Source of the DNA: Sphingobacterium endophyticum | GTDB taxonomy: Bacteria > Bacteroidota > Bacteroidia > Sphingobacteriales > Sphingobacteriaceae | Reading direction: 5' to 3' | Assembly (NCBI RefSeq): GCF_009733535.1 | Contig: NZ_SMMI01000003.1 | Span: forward strand, 558,001-622,000 | DNA length: 64,000 bases | In this document: piece by piece, positions 44,257-52,551 of the stretch | Layout: each line of letters opens with the position of its first letter | How positions within the stretch are numbered: position 1 is the stretch's first letter | Notes under the pieces: model-generated | Told to the model about the DNA's origin: nothing | The model's database searches: none | What the model saw: the letters and a program-made list of their open reading frames with translations, nothing else | Translations under genes and position numbers: made by a program

Positions 44257-44279
44257 ATATGTTCAGTGCTTTATTTGTG

Positions 44280-44319
44280 CCTGCCTTACCCGCACGCCTA
44301 TCTCATGCGGGTAAACAGG
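44280..44319. repeat. Hairpin element
   Basis: CCTG..TTACCCGCA / TGCGGGTAA..CAGG: a 9-bp stem extended by four outer pairs around an 11-nt loop, GC-rich against an AT-rich background and not followed by a T-run, so more like a REP-type element than a terminator. Confidence 0.5.
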
Positions 44320-44460
44320 ACTTCTGTATAATTGAAACTATTTTTTCTTTGCTGTAGTAAATGTAGTATTTATTTAGAATGATTATAAATAATATTCCCT
44401 TTATGACATTCGGATTATATTTTATCGTTTAGGTTAAACAAAAACGTTTTCATTGGGGTT

Positions 44461-44617
44461 GGCTTTGGTCTTGCTCGTGTTTTGCTCGTGTCTCATCCAC
44501 AGCTTGTCCAAAACTTATCCGGAGCTCGTCCGCTCACAAGCGGACGAGCTATGGACAATGTCAAACCAAGGTGCGGACCAGACACGAGCGAAACACGACT
44601 AAAACAAGACTAAAGCT
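44461..44617. repeat. 157-nt nested imperfect inverted repeat
   Basis: Outer arms GGCTTTGGTCTTG / CAAGACTAAAGCT, then TCGTGTTTTGCTCGTGTCT / AGACACGAGCGAAACACGA (one mismatch), then TTGTCCA / TGGACAA, and a perfect 12-bp core AGCTCGTCCGCT-CACA-AGCGGACGAGCT (44523-44550). The left arm also repeats GCTCGTGT directly. No T-run or open frame. It lies downstream of the porin gene end (44709). Could be a MITE/REP-like element or a long transcript-end structure. Confidence 0.7.
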
Positions 44618-44708
44618 CAAACAGAACCATAGCCTTTGCCTACTAAAAATTACAAGGAAACCTTACCATCGGACAACGGCAAGAAAAAGTTCTTAAGCGG
44701 ATTATGCA

Positions 44709-46697
44709 CTAATCATAAAACTTCCATGAAACTCCAAACCTTAAAAAGGCTGGGTTCATAGGATATCTTCTGACAGTGTAGTATCCATTTGGATAGACGT
44801 GTTGGTTTGCGAAACTGTAGCTTACAAATAGGTTCACGCGATCAATGTTACCAGTCATCCAGAAGTCTACAATTGGGTAGGTAGAGAATTCTATTCCTAC
44901 GTTGTCATTGTAAAACTGACCGGAGTTAATGGAATAAGACGGTGTACGAAATGGAGTGTTAAATTTGACATCCATACCAATTCTAAAATCCATTACATTG
45001 TACAGGATATTTGCATAGTATAGACTGTGCCATGTATATAATTCAGGAGTAGCGAGTACAGCCATGGCATCTGATTTTTGATAGACTACCCTATTGTCTA
45101 AATGCCATCTGCGGAATTTAAAATTCTGACCGATGGTTAACTTTAAGAGATTCAAGTTGCTTTCTTGTGCAGGCATGATATGTCTCCTAAGAAGGGTGCT
45201 ATTGTCAGGGTTGTCAATCTCTTTAAAATATGTATAGTTATTGATTAAGAAGTATTCTAACTTTCCAGTAAAACCAATCTTATCATTGGCATATTGAAAT
45301 GAAAGGTTTTGGGTCTTAATTTTGTCCAGGTTCAAATCTTCTTCCTTCCATGAATGATAAGAAAGGTTAGCGTTTTCGAAGATCATTTCTGGGGATTTGT
45401 TCTGTGAATATGCCCCTATTCTCAATTTTCCGAGCACATCGCTTAGGTGTACATCGGCATAGGCCTCATAAAGGAAATCTCCAAAATTTCGTCCAATAAC
45501 AATTTGGTTAGCGGAGAAGTTTAAATCCACTCGATCGGAGAATTTATATCCTATAGCTCCTTTGACCATACTGTTTTGATAGAATCTATTGAGCATACTA
45601 TCCGCATACCAGATCAGGTCATTTTGGAAACCCAATTCTACTTTCGCTTCGTTCTTGAGGTTCTTTCCTCGGAGATAGAAGCTATAAGTAAAATCATTGG
45701 AGATGGTTGTTATTTTAGTTGTATCATCGACTTCAATTAAATTTCGGTCGTTATAAGGCAGGGCATTATAAAGATCCGATTGATTTTTATAGAAGATGAA
45801 CTTTTGTTGGCGAATACTTGAATTATGAGCGACGACATTGGTTGGATGAATTTCAGCATCAGGACCACTTCCGCTCACGGTATCAATTCTTCCTAGATAA
45901 TAAGATTGCCTTAAGAAAAAGCCAAGGTCTTTCCATTTATTATAAGGTCTATTTTTTTGAATACCATCCAACCTTACAGGATATCTACTCGGCGAGGTAT
46001 TATCAGAAGTATCCCTAAATAAAGTATCATTACGTACAGAGCCGTTTTCGGTTGCATCTAAGGTATTGAAAGTAAAATTTGAAAGTAGGTTATACCGCTT
46101 GCTTGGCGATTCGTACCAAGCGAATACAGCCCCTTTTCGGTCACTGTACTGTTGGTTATTATAATAACCATCTGTATTGGTAGCATGGTATTCCGCCCCT
46201 ATATTTAAATGCGGATTAATATTCTGTGCTAATTTTGCACGGAACATCTGGTCATCGAAGAAGAAACCGACAGCATAGAGCTCTGAATAACGTGCTCGCG
46301 CACGATAATAATGAATGGAATCTGGGTTAACGAGATAGCGTTCCATAGCATGGTATCCCGATTGAAATCCGATAGTCTTATTGGGATTAAACAATAAGTC
46401 ACGGGCGGCAAGACCGTAGGATCCAAGGTTAATGGTTGGGTCCCAAGGAAGATTTTGCTTATTGTAGTATTGAAAGTTTACGTGTGAGGTATCAATCTGA
46501 AAGGTTTTAGTTCCTCTCTTCATGGTTGCCAGGTTTGTATAGCGCACGTATTTCGCTGTAAAGATGACAGAATCCTTCTTATTATCTTCAGCATTACGCG
46601 CAGAGTCCAATGCAGAACTGAATTCATCTTCAGTCTGAGCGTATAGTTTAGGCAGCAGACTAAACAACATCAATACAAACAGCAACCTTTTTAGCAT
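44709..46697 (-). CDS. Putative outer-membrane porin (Porin_10 type)
   Basis: A 662-residue protein with a signal peptide (MLKRLLFVLMLFSLLPKLYA). The ATG at 46697 is used because the frame's first codon at 46703 is TTG. The mature part alternates aromatic and polar residues as in beta-barrels and ends in FLRFGVSWKFYD, with a terminal aromatic typical of outer-membrane insertion. Stretches such as LGSYGLAARDLLFNP fit the Bacteroidota putative-porin family I know as Porin_10. Downstream of the purine nucleoside phosphorylase gene by 58 nt, an arrangement suggestive of cotranscription. Substrate unknown. Confidence 0.8.
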   Translation of the reverse strand: MLKRLLFVLMLFSLLPKLYAQTEDEFSSALDSARNAEDNKKDSVIFTAKYVRYTNLATMKRGTKTFQIDTSHVNFQYYNKQNLPWDPTINLGSYGLAARDLLFNPNKTIGFQSGYHAMERYLVNPDSIHYYRARARYSELYAVGFFFDDQMFRAKLAQNINPHLNIGAEYHATNTDGYYNNQQYSDRKGAVFAWYESPSKRYNLLSNFTFNTLDATENGSVRNDTLFRDTSDNTSPSRYPVRLDGIQKNRPYNKWKDLGFFLRQSYYLGRIDTVSGSGPDAEIHPTNVVAHNSSIRQQKFIFYKNQSDLYNALPYNDRNLIEVDDTTKITTISNDFTYSFYLRGKNLKNEAKVELGFQNDLIWYADSMLNRFYQNSMVKGAIGYKFSDRVDLNFSANQIVIGRNFGDFLYEAYADVHLSDVLGKLRIGAYSQNKSPEMIFENANLSYHSWKEEDLNLDKIKTQNLSFQYANDKIGFTGKLEYFLINNYTYFKEIDNPDNSTLLRRHIMPAQESNLNLLKLTIGQNFKFRRWHLDNRVVYQKSDAMAVLATPELYTWHSLYYANILYNVMDFRIGMDVKFNTPFRTPSYSINSGQFYNDNVGIEFSTYPIVDFWMTGNIDRVNLFVSYSFANQHVYPNGYYTVRRYPMNPAFLRFGVSWKFYD

Positions 46698-46755
46698 ACT
46701 CAAAATAGGATCGGTACAAATTTTATGCCCTCAAAAATAGCGCAAAAAACCAAAA

Positions 46756-47562
46756 TTATTGCATTGCAATCAATTCTTTTAAAATACTTGTCATTTTTGG
46801 TTCAGCCTGAGCGGCTACATCAACGATTTCTTTCAAGGAAACCGGCTTTAAATCGACATGGAATCCTTCATCCGTAATAACCGAAATAGCGAAGACAGGC
46901 AAACCCATATGATTGGCAACAATAACCTCAGGAACGGTACTCATTCCGACAATATCACCACCTATAATCCGCATATATCGGTATTCGGCACGTGTTTCCA
47001 GGTTAGGTCCTGGGGCGGAAACATACACAACCTTATGTGCTCGTACACCTAACTTTCCAGCAATTTCCAAACCCTGCTCCAGCATTTTGAAATTATAAGG
47101 TTGGCTCATATCCGGGAATCGAGGACCAAGGTCGTCATCGTTGCTTCCACGCAAAGGATTGTCCGGAAGGAGATTGATATGGTCTTCAATAATGCCGATA
47201 TCACCCTTTCGGATATCGGGATTTAAAGAACCGGATGCATTTGAAACAAATAGTTTTTGGATACCAAGCCCTTTCATGACCCGGATCGGAAAGGTGATTT
47301 CCTGCATGCTGTATCCTTCATAATAATGAAGTCTGCCTTGCATAGCAACAACCTTGCGGCCAGCTAATGTTCCAAAGATCAATTTTCCGGAATGGAATTC
47401 TACGGTTGAAATAGGGAAATTAGGAATATTGGAATACATCATTTGGTATTCCACTTCTATTTCTTCAACAAGTTTTCCGAGGCCAGTTCCTAAGATAATA
47501 CCGAATTCTGGGGTGAAATCGCCGATTTTCCGACGTATAGATTGGATAGATTCTTCAATCAT
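46756..47562 (-). CDS. Purine-nucleoside phosphorylase (trimeric type)
   Basis: A 268-residue cytosolic enzyme splitting (deoxy)inosine and guanosine with phosphate. GIILGTGLGKL is the phosphate loop; GRLHYYEGYSMQEITFPIRV, VSNASGSLNPDIRKGDIGII and GMSTVPEVIVANHMGL are the family blocks of the trimeric PNP group. Length is normal (about 270). Separated from the upstream symporter gene by a 76-nt gap with a strong inverted repeat. Confidence 0.93.
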   Translation of the reverse strand: MIEESIQSIRRKIGDFTPEFGIILGTGLGKLVEEIEVEYQMMYSNIPNFPISTVEFHSGKLIFGTLAGRKVVAMQGRLHYYEGYSMQEITFPIRVMKGLGIQKLFVSNASGSLNPDIRKGDIGIIEDHINLLPDNPLRGSNDDDLGPRFPDMSQPYNFKMLEQGLEIAGKLGVRAHKVVYVSAPGPNLETRAEYRYMRIIGGDIVGMSTVPEVIVANHMGLPVFAISVITDEGFHVDLKPVSLKEIVDVAAQAEPKMTSILKELIAMQ

Positions 47563-47570
47563 ATGATAAA

Positions 47571-47621
47571 TGTGTGCAAAAAAACTAGTTAATCAAACTT
47601 ACTGTTATTTTTTTGCACACA
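47571..47621. terminator. Long-loop inverted repeat between symporter and phosphorylase genes
   Basis: TGTGTGCAAAAAAA (47571-47584) and TTTTTTTGCACACA (47608-47621) are perfect 14-nt complements around a 23-nt loop. The A/T arms give a U-run, so it may end the amino-sugar operon after the symporter gene; the long loop is unusual. Confidence 0.5.
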
Positions 47622-47638
47622 CAAATCAAGGATTGGCC

Positions 47639-49150
47639 TTATTTAACCACCGCTAATGGGGTCTTCACTTTCCCAGGGGAAGTTAGCCATAGCAAGATAA
47701 AGGTAATTAAGCCATTATAAACAATCAGTTCGAAACCGATTTTATAGTCTGTTAAAGGAAGAATATACTGCGTCAATAAATAAATCAGAACAGGAGAAAT
47801 GACACAGATAAATGGCACTAAGTTATCCTTTACCCTCATTTTCGTCAAGATACCGAAGGAGAATAATCCCAATAAGGGTCCATAGGTATATCCGGCAATC
47901 TTAAATATAGCAGATACGACAGATTCATCATTGATCACATGGAATAATAGAATCACCAATAGCATCACTACAGAGAATGCAAGGTGAACATAGTTACGCT
48001 GTTTAATCAATTTGGGGTCATTTGGATTTTCCTTCTTGTTGAAATTTAGAAAGTCAACACAGTAGGACGTTGTCAAAGCAGTCAGCGCAGAGTCGGTCGT
48101 TGCAAAAGTTGCTGCAGTCAATCCCATCATAAAAATAATCCCAGGGACGATAGAAAGATGTCTTAAAGCGATTTCTGGATAAAGATAATCCGACTTGCCT
48201 AAATCAGCGATATTGATCCCATTGGCATCAGCATAGAAGTATAACAATGCACCAACACAAAGGAAGAACAAGTTAATAATGACAAAAATTCCTGTAAACG
48301 TCATCATATTGGTTTGGGCCTCTTTGATGGTTTTCATGCTCAGGTTTTTCTGCATTAAATCTTGATCTAATCCAGTCATTGCAATCGTTACGAAGATACC
48401 GCCAATAATATGCTTCCAAATATTTCGAGGATCACCCAAGAGATTTTCCCAAATAAAAACTTTAGAATAAGTACTTTCCTTTACTTTTTCGAATGCTTCG
48501 AAAACCGTCAAACCTAAACCGTCAGCCATAAAATAGATGGATAGGACAACTGCCAATAATAAGAAAGTAGTCTGTAGAGTATCCGTAATAATAATGGTTT
48601 TAAGACCGCCTTTATTGGTGTATAACCAAATTAGAACTAGACAGACTGCAACCGTAAGAATGAATGGAACTCCCCAGGCATCAAAAATATAACGTTGAAG
48701 CACGATAGCCACAAGATATAATCTGAAAGCAGAACCAATAGTCCTAGAAATCAGGAAGATCATCGCTCCAGATTTATAACTTTTATGACCTAAACGTTCC
48801 TCTAAGTAGGTATAGATTGACGTCAGGTTCATACGATAATAAAGGGGCAAAAGGACATAAGCGATGATTATAAATCCGATTGCATTTCCGAGCACAAATT
48901 GAAAGTAACTGAAATTATTGGCATCAGTCAAACCGGCAGGTGTATTACCGACATCTCCAGGAACGGAAATAAAAGTAACCCCTGACAAAGCGGTACCAAT
49001 CATACCAAAGGCAACCATGTACCATTTAGCATTTCTGTTGGCTACAAAAAATGTAGAGTTATCTGAAGAATTCTTGGAAGTAAAGTGAGCTACTGCCAAA
49101 AGAATCCCAAAGTAAACCACGATAAAGGTTAAAAGGATAATTGGTGACAT
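47639..49150 (-). CDS. Sodium:solute symporter (SSS family), likely for an amino sugar
   Basis: A 503-residue inner-membrane carrier with about 13 hydrophobic segments. SKNSSDNSTFFVANRNAKWY and GMIGTALSGVTFISVPG are typical of the family's first helices, and ATFATTDSALTALTTS of the sodium-site region. Directly downstream of murQ (15 nt). Tannerella forsythia keeps an inner-membrane MurNAc carrier (MurT) next to its MurNAc kinase and murQ; by analogy MurNAc is the favoured substrate here. That is inference from position. Confidence 0.88.
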   Translation of the reverse strand: MSPIILLTFIVVYFGILLAVAHFTSKNSSDNSTFFVANRNAKWYMVAFGMIGTALSGVTFISVPGDVGNTPAGLTDANNFSYFQFVLGNAIGFIIIAYVLLPLYYRMNLTSIYTYLEERLGHKSYKSGAMIFLISRTIGSAFRLYLVAIVLQRYIFDAWGVPFILTVAVCLVLIWLYTNKGGLKTIIITDTLQTTFLLLAVVLSIYFMADGLGLTVFEAFEKVKESTYSKVFIWENLLGDPRNIWKHIIGGIFVTIAMTGLDQDLMQKNLSMKTIKEAQTNMMTFTGIFVIINLFFLCVGALLYFYADANGINIADLGKSDYLYPEIALRHLSIVPGIIFMMGLTAATFATTDSALTALTTSYCVDFLNFNKKENPNDPKLIKQRNYVHLAFSVVMLLVILLFHVINDESVVSAIFKIAGYTYGPLLGLFSFGILTKMRVKDNLVPFICVISPVLIYLLTQYILPLTDYKIGFELIVYNGLITFILLWLTSPGKVKTPLAVVK

Positions 49151-49165
49151 AATAGATGGTCGAAA

Positions 49166-49984
49166 TTAGTTTTGTTTATTCAGGTTATAGTTATCGATTG
49201 CTTTACGCACATTACCAAATTGTTCGATTAAAGCAGTTGCAGTATCCTCATCGGTTCCAGTCTCAGCCATTACCATACGTACACCCCTTCCGACCAACTT
49301 ATGGTTGGAAAGTTGCATATCAACCATTTTGTTGCCTTTGACCCTTCCCAATTGAATCATAACCGCAGTACTGATCATATTCAGGACAAGTTTTTGAGCT
49401 GTTCCAGCTTTCATACGCGTAGATCCAGTAACGAATTCCGGGCCGACAATAACCTCAATGGGATATTTAGCACGGGCTGCAATGGGAGAATTACCATTAC
49501 AAACCAAGCATCCGGTTGCAATACCCTTTGCATTCGCTTTATCAAGACCGCCAATGACATAAGGCGTAGTTCCGGAAGCAGCAATGCCGATAACAAAGTC
49601 ATTTTCATTGATTGCAAATTCCTCAAGGTCTTTCCAAGCTTGCTCAACATCGTCTTCAGCAAATTCAACAGCTTTACGAATTGCTGTATCACCACCCGCG
49701 ATAAGACCAATTACCCAGTCAAAAGGAACACCATAGGTCGGAGGACACTCCGAAGCATCCAAAATCCCTAAACGACCAGAGGTACCGGCACCGATATAAA
49801 ACAAACGACCCCCAGCTTTCATACGATCAACGACAACTTTTACCAGTGCATCAATCTGTGGAATAACTTTTTCCACCGCTAATGGCACTGTTTTATCCTC
49901 ATTGTTGATATTCGTCAGGATCTCTTGAACCGACATTTTATCTAAGTCCTGATAATTGGAATCTTTCTCCGTTGTGTTAATCAT
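49166..49984 (-). CDS. murQ: N-acetylmuramic acid 6-phosphate etherase
   Basis: A 272-residue SIS-domain lyase that removes D-lactate from MurNAc-6-phosphate, giving GlcNAc-6-phosphate. GAGTSGRLGILDASECPPTYG (positions about 70-90) is diagnostic, with the catalytic Glu in ASECPP; STRMKAGTAQKLVLNMIST follows. The start MINTTEKDSNYQDLDKMS at 49984 matches the usual family start; the frame's upstream extension begins at a GTG and lacks similarity. Cotranscribed with the symporter. The MurNAc kinase that must precede it is not in the window. Confidence 0.95.
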   Translation of the reverse strand: MINTTEKDSNYQDLDKMSVQEILTNINNEDKTVPLAVEKVIPQIDALVKVVVDRMKAGGRLFYIGAGTSGRLGILDASECPPTYGVPFDWVIGLIAGGDTAIRKAVEFAEDDVEQAWKDLEEFAINENDFVIGIAASGTTPYVIGGLDKANAKGIATGCLVCNGNSPIAARAKYPIEVIVGPEFVTGSTRMKAGTAQKLVLNMISTAVMIQLGRVKGNKMVDMQLSNHKLVGRGVRMVMAETGTDEDTATALIEQFGNVRKAIDNYNLNKQN

Positions 49985-50070
49985 AACATCTAGCATTTGC
50001 AATTCTTTCAATAACTTTCCGTAAATATGCGACTTTTTTGCTAAAAAACGCAACAACACGCATCTAATAT

Positions 50071-50757
50071 TTATAATTCGTCTAAGCCGACGAATTTATA
50101 ATTTTTATTCTTCAATAAATCAATTATCGTTTCTAATTGATTAAAAAATTTATCTGTCCTTTTAGGGTCACTTCCCAAATGTATGATAACAATATGTCCG
50201 TTTAACCCTTTATCGCTTTCATATTCAAGCAATTGTTTTAAAATAGCATCTGATGACATATACTTCTTTCCCATCTCAGGAAAGGTGTAGTCCGCAGCGG
50301 TTCTTAAACCAGGAGTAAAATTATACAGATCTAATCCAAGTTCCTTTGTCCAAGCAGCAATCTCAGAATTGTACCATTCATAAGGAGCAACAAATTTATT
50401 TATATTTTTAACACCCAGTTTGTTAAGTTTATCAACATTTGCAATTAAATCTTTGTTAAACTCTTCTTTACTAAGCAATAAACTATCTCTATTTTCCCAA
50501 GGAGCATAGAGCAGATGTTGATCAGAATGGGGTCCGATAAAATGACCCTGCATACTCAATTTTTTCAACAGCCTTGCCGCTTTCTTATCCTCTAAGAATC
50601 TCCCAGTCACAAAAAAGCTTCCAGGAACATTTTCTTTTGTTAATGTTTCCGCTACAGTCTGCAGTCCTTCTCTGAATTCATCTCCAGTAAAAATAAGACT
50701 GATCTGCCTTTTTGTTTCATCGCCGCGGATAATTGCTCCATGGGCATCAATTAATCT
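50071..50757 (-). CDS. NodB-type polysaccharide deacetylase domain, in -1 frame to the GH9 gene
   Basis: About 228 residues of a carbohydrate esterase 4-like domain. Motif 1 is SLIFTGDEF (metal Asp in TGDE), motif 2 HSDQH (two metal His), then APYEWYN and IIHLGSDP. The open frame runs up to a stop at 50779 and has no ATG, GTG or TTG before the GTG at 50610, which lies after motif 1, so it has no plausible independent start. The frame joins the GH9 gene at its A10 run (50757-50766): a -1 slip there would give one protein of about 822 residues. Otherwise this is the broken half of a fused gene. Confidence 0.75.
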   Translation of the reverse strand, partial: RLIDAHGAIIRGDETKRQISLIFTGDEFREGLQTVAETLTKENVPGSFFVTGRFLEDKKAARLLKKLSMQGHFIGPHSDQHLLYAPWENRDSLLLSKEEFNKDLIANVDKLNKLGVKNINKFVAPYEWYNSEIAAWTKELGLDLYNFTPGLRTAADYTFPEMGKKYMSSDAILKQLLEYESDKGLNGHIVIIHLGSDPKRTDKFFNQLETIIDLLKNKNYKFVGLDEL

Positions 50758-52538
50758 TTTTTTTTTGATTCGTTTTCTTTAGCAGACAACAAATAAATTA
50801 ACGATGCAGTACCGTCCATTGTCGGTTCATTCGTACTGTAATCACCAAAATCATCATGATAAACTACAAGATCACTTTGGAAATCTGCATAAGCATCTGG
50901 TTTATAAAGCTGTATACCAATCAAATTATTATAGATAGCAGAATAGACTGGTCCATCGACAAGTCCACCATCTATCGGATAGTTGTGTAAGTATGTAAAC
51001 GCTGAATGAGGCTCTGTTGGTGTGTCACCATGAGCAGGAAGTCCATAAACCATACTAGTTCCCCAAGGATTTACGCCAAAAAGCCAATCGATGTTAGCCT
51101 GTTCAAGCTCTTCGAATTGTTTATCGCCAGAAGCTTCTTTGTACCAAATGCATTGAATGGCAAAAGAAGTTGTTAAATTATTGCTACACCAAATAAAAGG
51201 AACCCCACGAAGAAACATATTTTCCTTTGCTCTGGAATTTACCTCCTCAATCCCTTGTTTATAATAACTTAAAGCTTCCTTTTTTACTTGACCAACCGAT
51301 GATTTCGCTAATTCGAAATGTCCAAGATTGATAAATGGGTAATATTGATAATGATTTGCGGTATCCCGAACCATCCAAGGTGTTACTTTTTCTTGCCTAG
51401 CAAACGCTAATGCTTTATCTATATGGCTTTTATCCTTGTTCAAATTAAACATGGTCGCTTCAGCAAGTTCCATATCATCCACCCAATTATCTTCGGCATA
51501 AATATATGGGGACTTGACGGAAACCGTCTGTGTCACTCCCGGCTTGATATAGGCATATTGATAAGCGGTTGCGGCTTTATCCTTTAACAGATTGGCATAT
51601 TCTACATTTTGGTTTTTTAACAAATGATGTCCCAATCCAAATGCACCAACAAATTTGGCGGCCGTTGAACTTGTACCTGTTGTATTGTTCATGAATTTAC
51701 CACGTTGCTGAGGATTGCCATCTATAAAATAGACAGGCCTTTCATGGCCACGACCATAAACAGAGTCTTGTCCCGGAAGCCTCATTTTCGTATGGTCTCG
51801 GTCATCGGCGATCTGATTGAACATGATATTGGGTTTTGGATGCATTTTCAACAACCAATCCAATCCCCAAATCGCTTCGTCCAACACATCAGCGATTCCA
51901 TTTTTCCCATCTAAGCCATTTGCCTGTTTTTCATCAGAGAATACAGCAGGGAAATCTCGGTAAGCAGCCAATAAGTGATAAGTAGCATTCGCTGAGGTTG
52001 TCGCATATTGTAGATAATCAGAAGCATCATGCCATCCTCCCGCTACTTCAACTCGGGTGCTATCTGGCATACCAACAGAACTGGCATACATGGTGAATCC
52101 ATCATGTGTATGGCAACTGTCTTGTAAGAAAGGGTTGAACAGCGTTCTCTGTTGACGCATATAACGCAGAGTAAAATCTGCGGTGCCTTTATAAACTTCG
52201 GAATTTATTTTAAAAGTTGGGGATTTCGTACCATCATCTGCTAGGATAAAGTACTCCCCATTTTTATTGAATTTTGAGAAATCCAATCGATAACCTTTTG
52301 AGAACGGTCCATATTTTCCAAATTCTTTCCCAGCCTTAGCTGTAAAGACTTTTTGGTTTGTATTAGGATCAATCAGGCTAAAATTCTTTAATTGTACATC
52401 CGACTTCGTAACCCAAACCGCAACTTTCCTGTTGTCCGGCAGATAACCAAGTTGGTTAATCCTTATCCAAGATTGTTCCTGCGCAAAAACTTGCACAAAG
52501 GAAATCATCAATAGAATAATGGCTAAAAATTTCTGCAT
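50751..52538 (-). CDS. Glycoside hydrolase family 9 enzyme, exported
   Basis: A 595-residue enzyme with a signal peptide (MQKFLAIILLMISFVQVFA). An Ig-like CelD_N domain (about residues 22-110, IRINQLGYLPDNRKVAVW) precedes the (alpha/alpha)6 GH9 barrel: AGGWHDASDYLQY carries the catalytic base Asp, and YSTNEPTMDGTASLIYLLS the acid Glu. GH9 includes cellulases and also exo-beta-glucosaminidases and chitobiose-active enzymes; the amino-sugar genes around favour the latter, by inference. The gene ends in KENESKKKD within the A10 run, and a -1 shift would extend it into the deacetylase domain. Confidence 0.9.
   Translation of the reverse strand: MQKFLAIILLMISFVQVFAQEQSWIRINQLGYLPDNRKVAVWVTKSDVQLKNFSLIDPNTNQKVFTAKAGKEFGKYGPFSKGYRLDFSKFNKNGEYFILADDGTKSPTFKINSEVYKGTADFTLRYMRQQRTLFNPFLQDSCHTHDGFTMYASSVGMPDSTRVEVAGGWHDASDYLQYATTSANATYHLLAAYRDFPAVFSDEKQANGLDGKNGIADVLDEAIWGLDWLLKMHPKPNIMFNQIADDRDHTKMRLPGQDSVYGRGHERPVYFIDGNPQQRGKFMNNTTGTSSTAAKFVGAFGLGHHLLKNQNVEYANLLKDKAATAYQYAYIKPGVTQTVSVKSPYIYAEDNWVDDMELAEATMFNLNKDKSHIDKALAFARQEKVTPWMVRDTANHYQYYPFINLGHFELAKSSVGQVKKEALSYYKQGIEEVNSRAKENMFLRGVPFIWCSNNLTTSFAIQCIWYKEASGDKQFEELEQANIDWLFGVNPWGTSMVYGLPAHGDTPTEPHSAFTYLHNYPIDGGLVDGPVYSAIYNNLIGIQLYKPDAYADFQSDLVVYHDDFGDYSTNEPTMDGTASLIYLLSAKENESKKKD
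50757..50766 (-). other. A10 slippery run at the GH9/deacetylase junction
   Basis: Ten consecutive A's on the coding strand (TC-A10-GATTAA). In frame 0 the GH9 gene stops 3 nt later (GAT TAA). One step back, the frame reads AGA TTA ATT GAT and continues into the deacetylase. Such runs permit transcriptional slippage, -1 ribosomal shifting and replication slippage. Confidence 0.8.
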
Positions 52539-52551
52539 TATTATTTCAGGT

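Noticed and set aside
49301..49771. 156-residue plus-strand frame opposite murQ
   Set aside because: It lies wholly antisense to a well-supported murQ gene and shows no domain or start signal.
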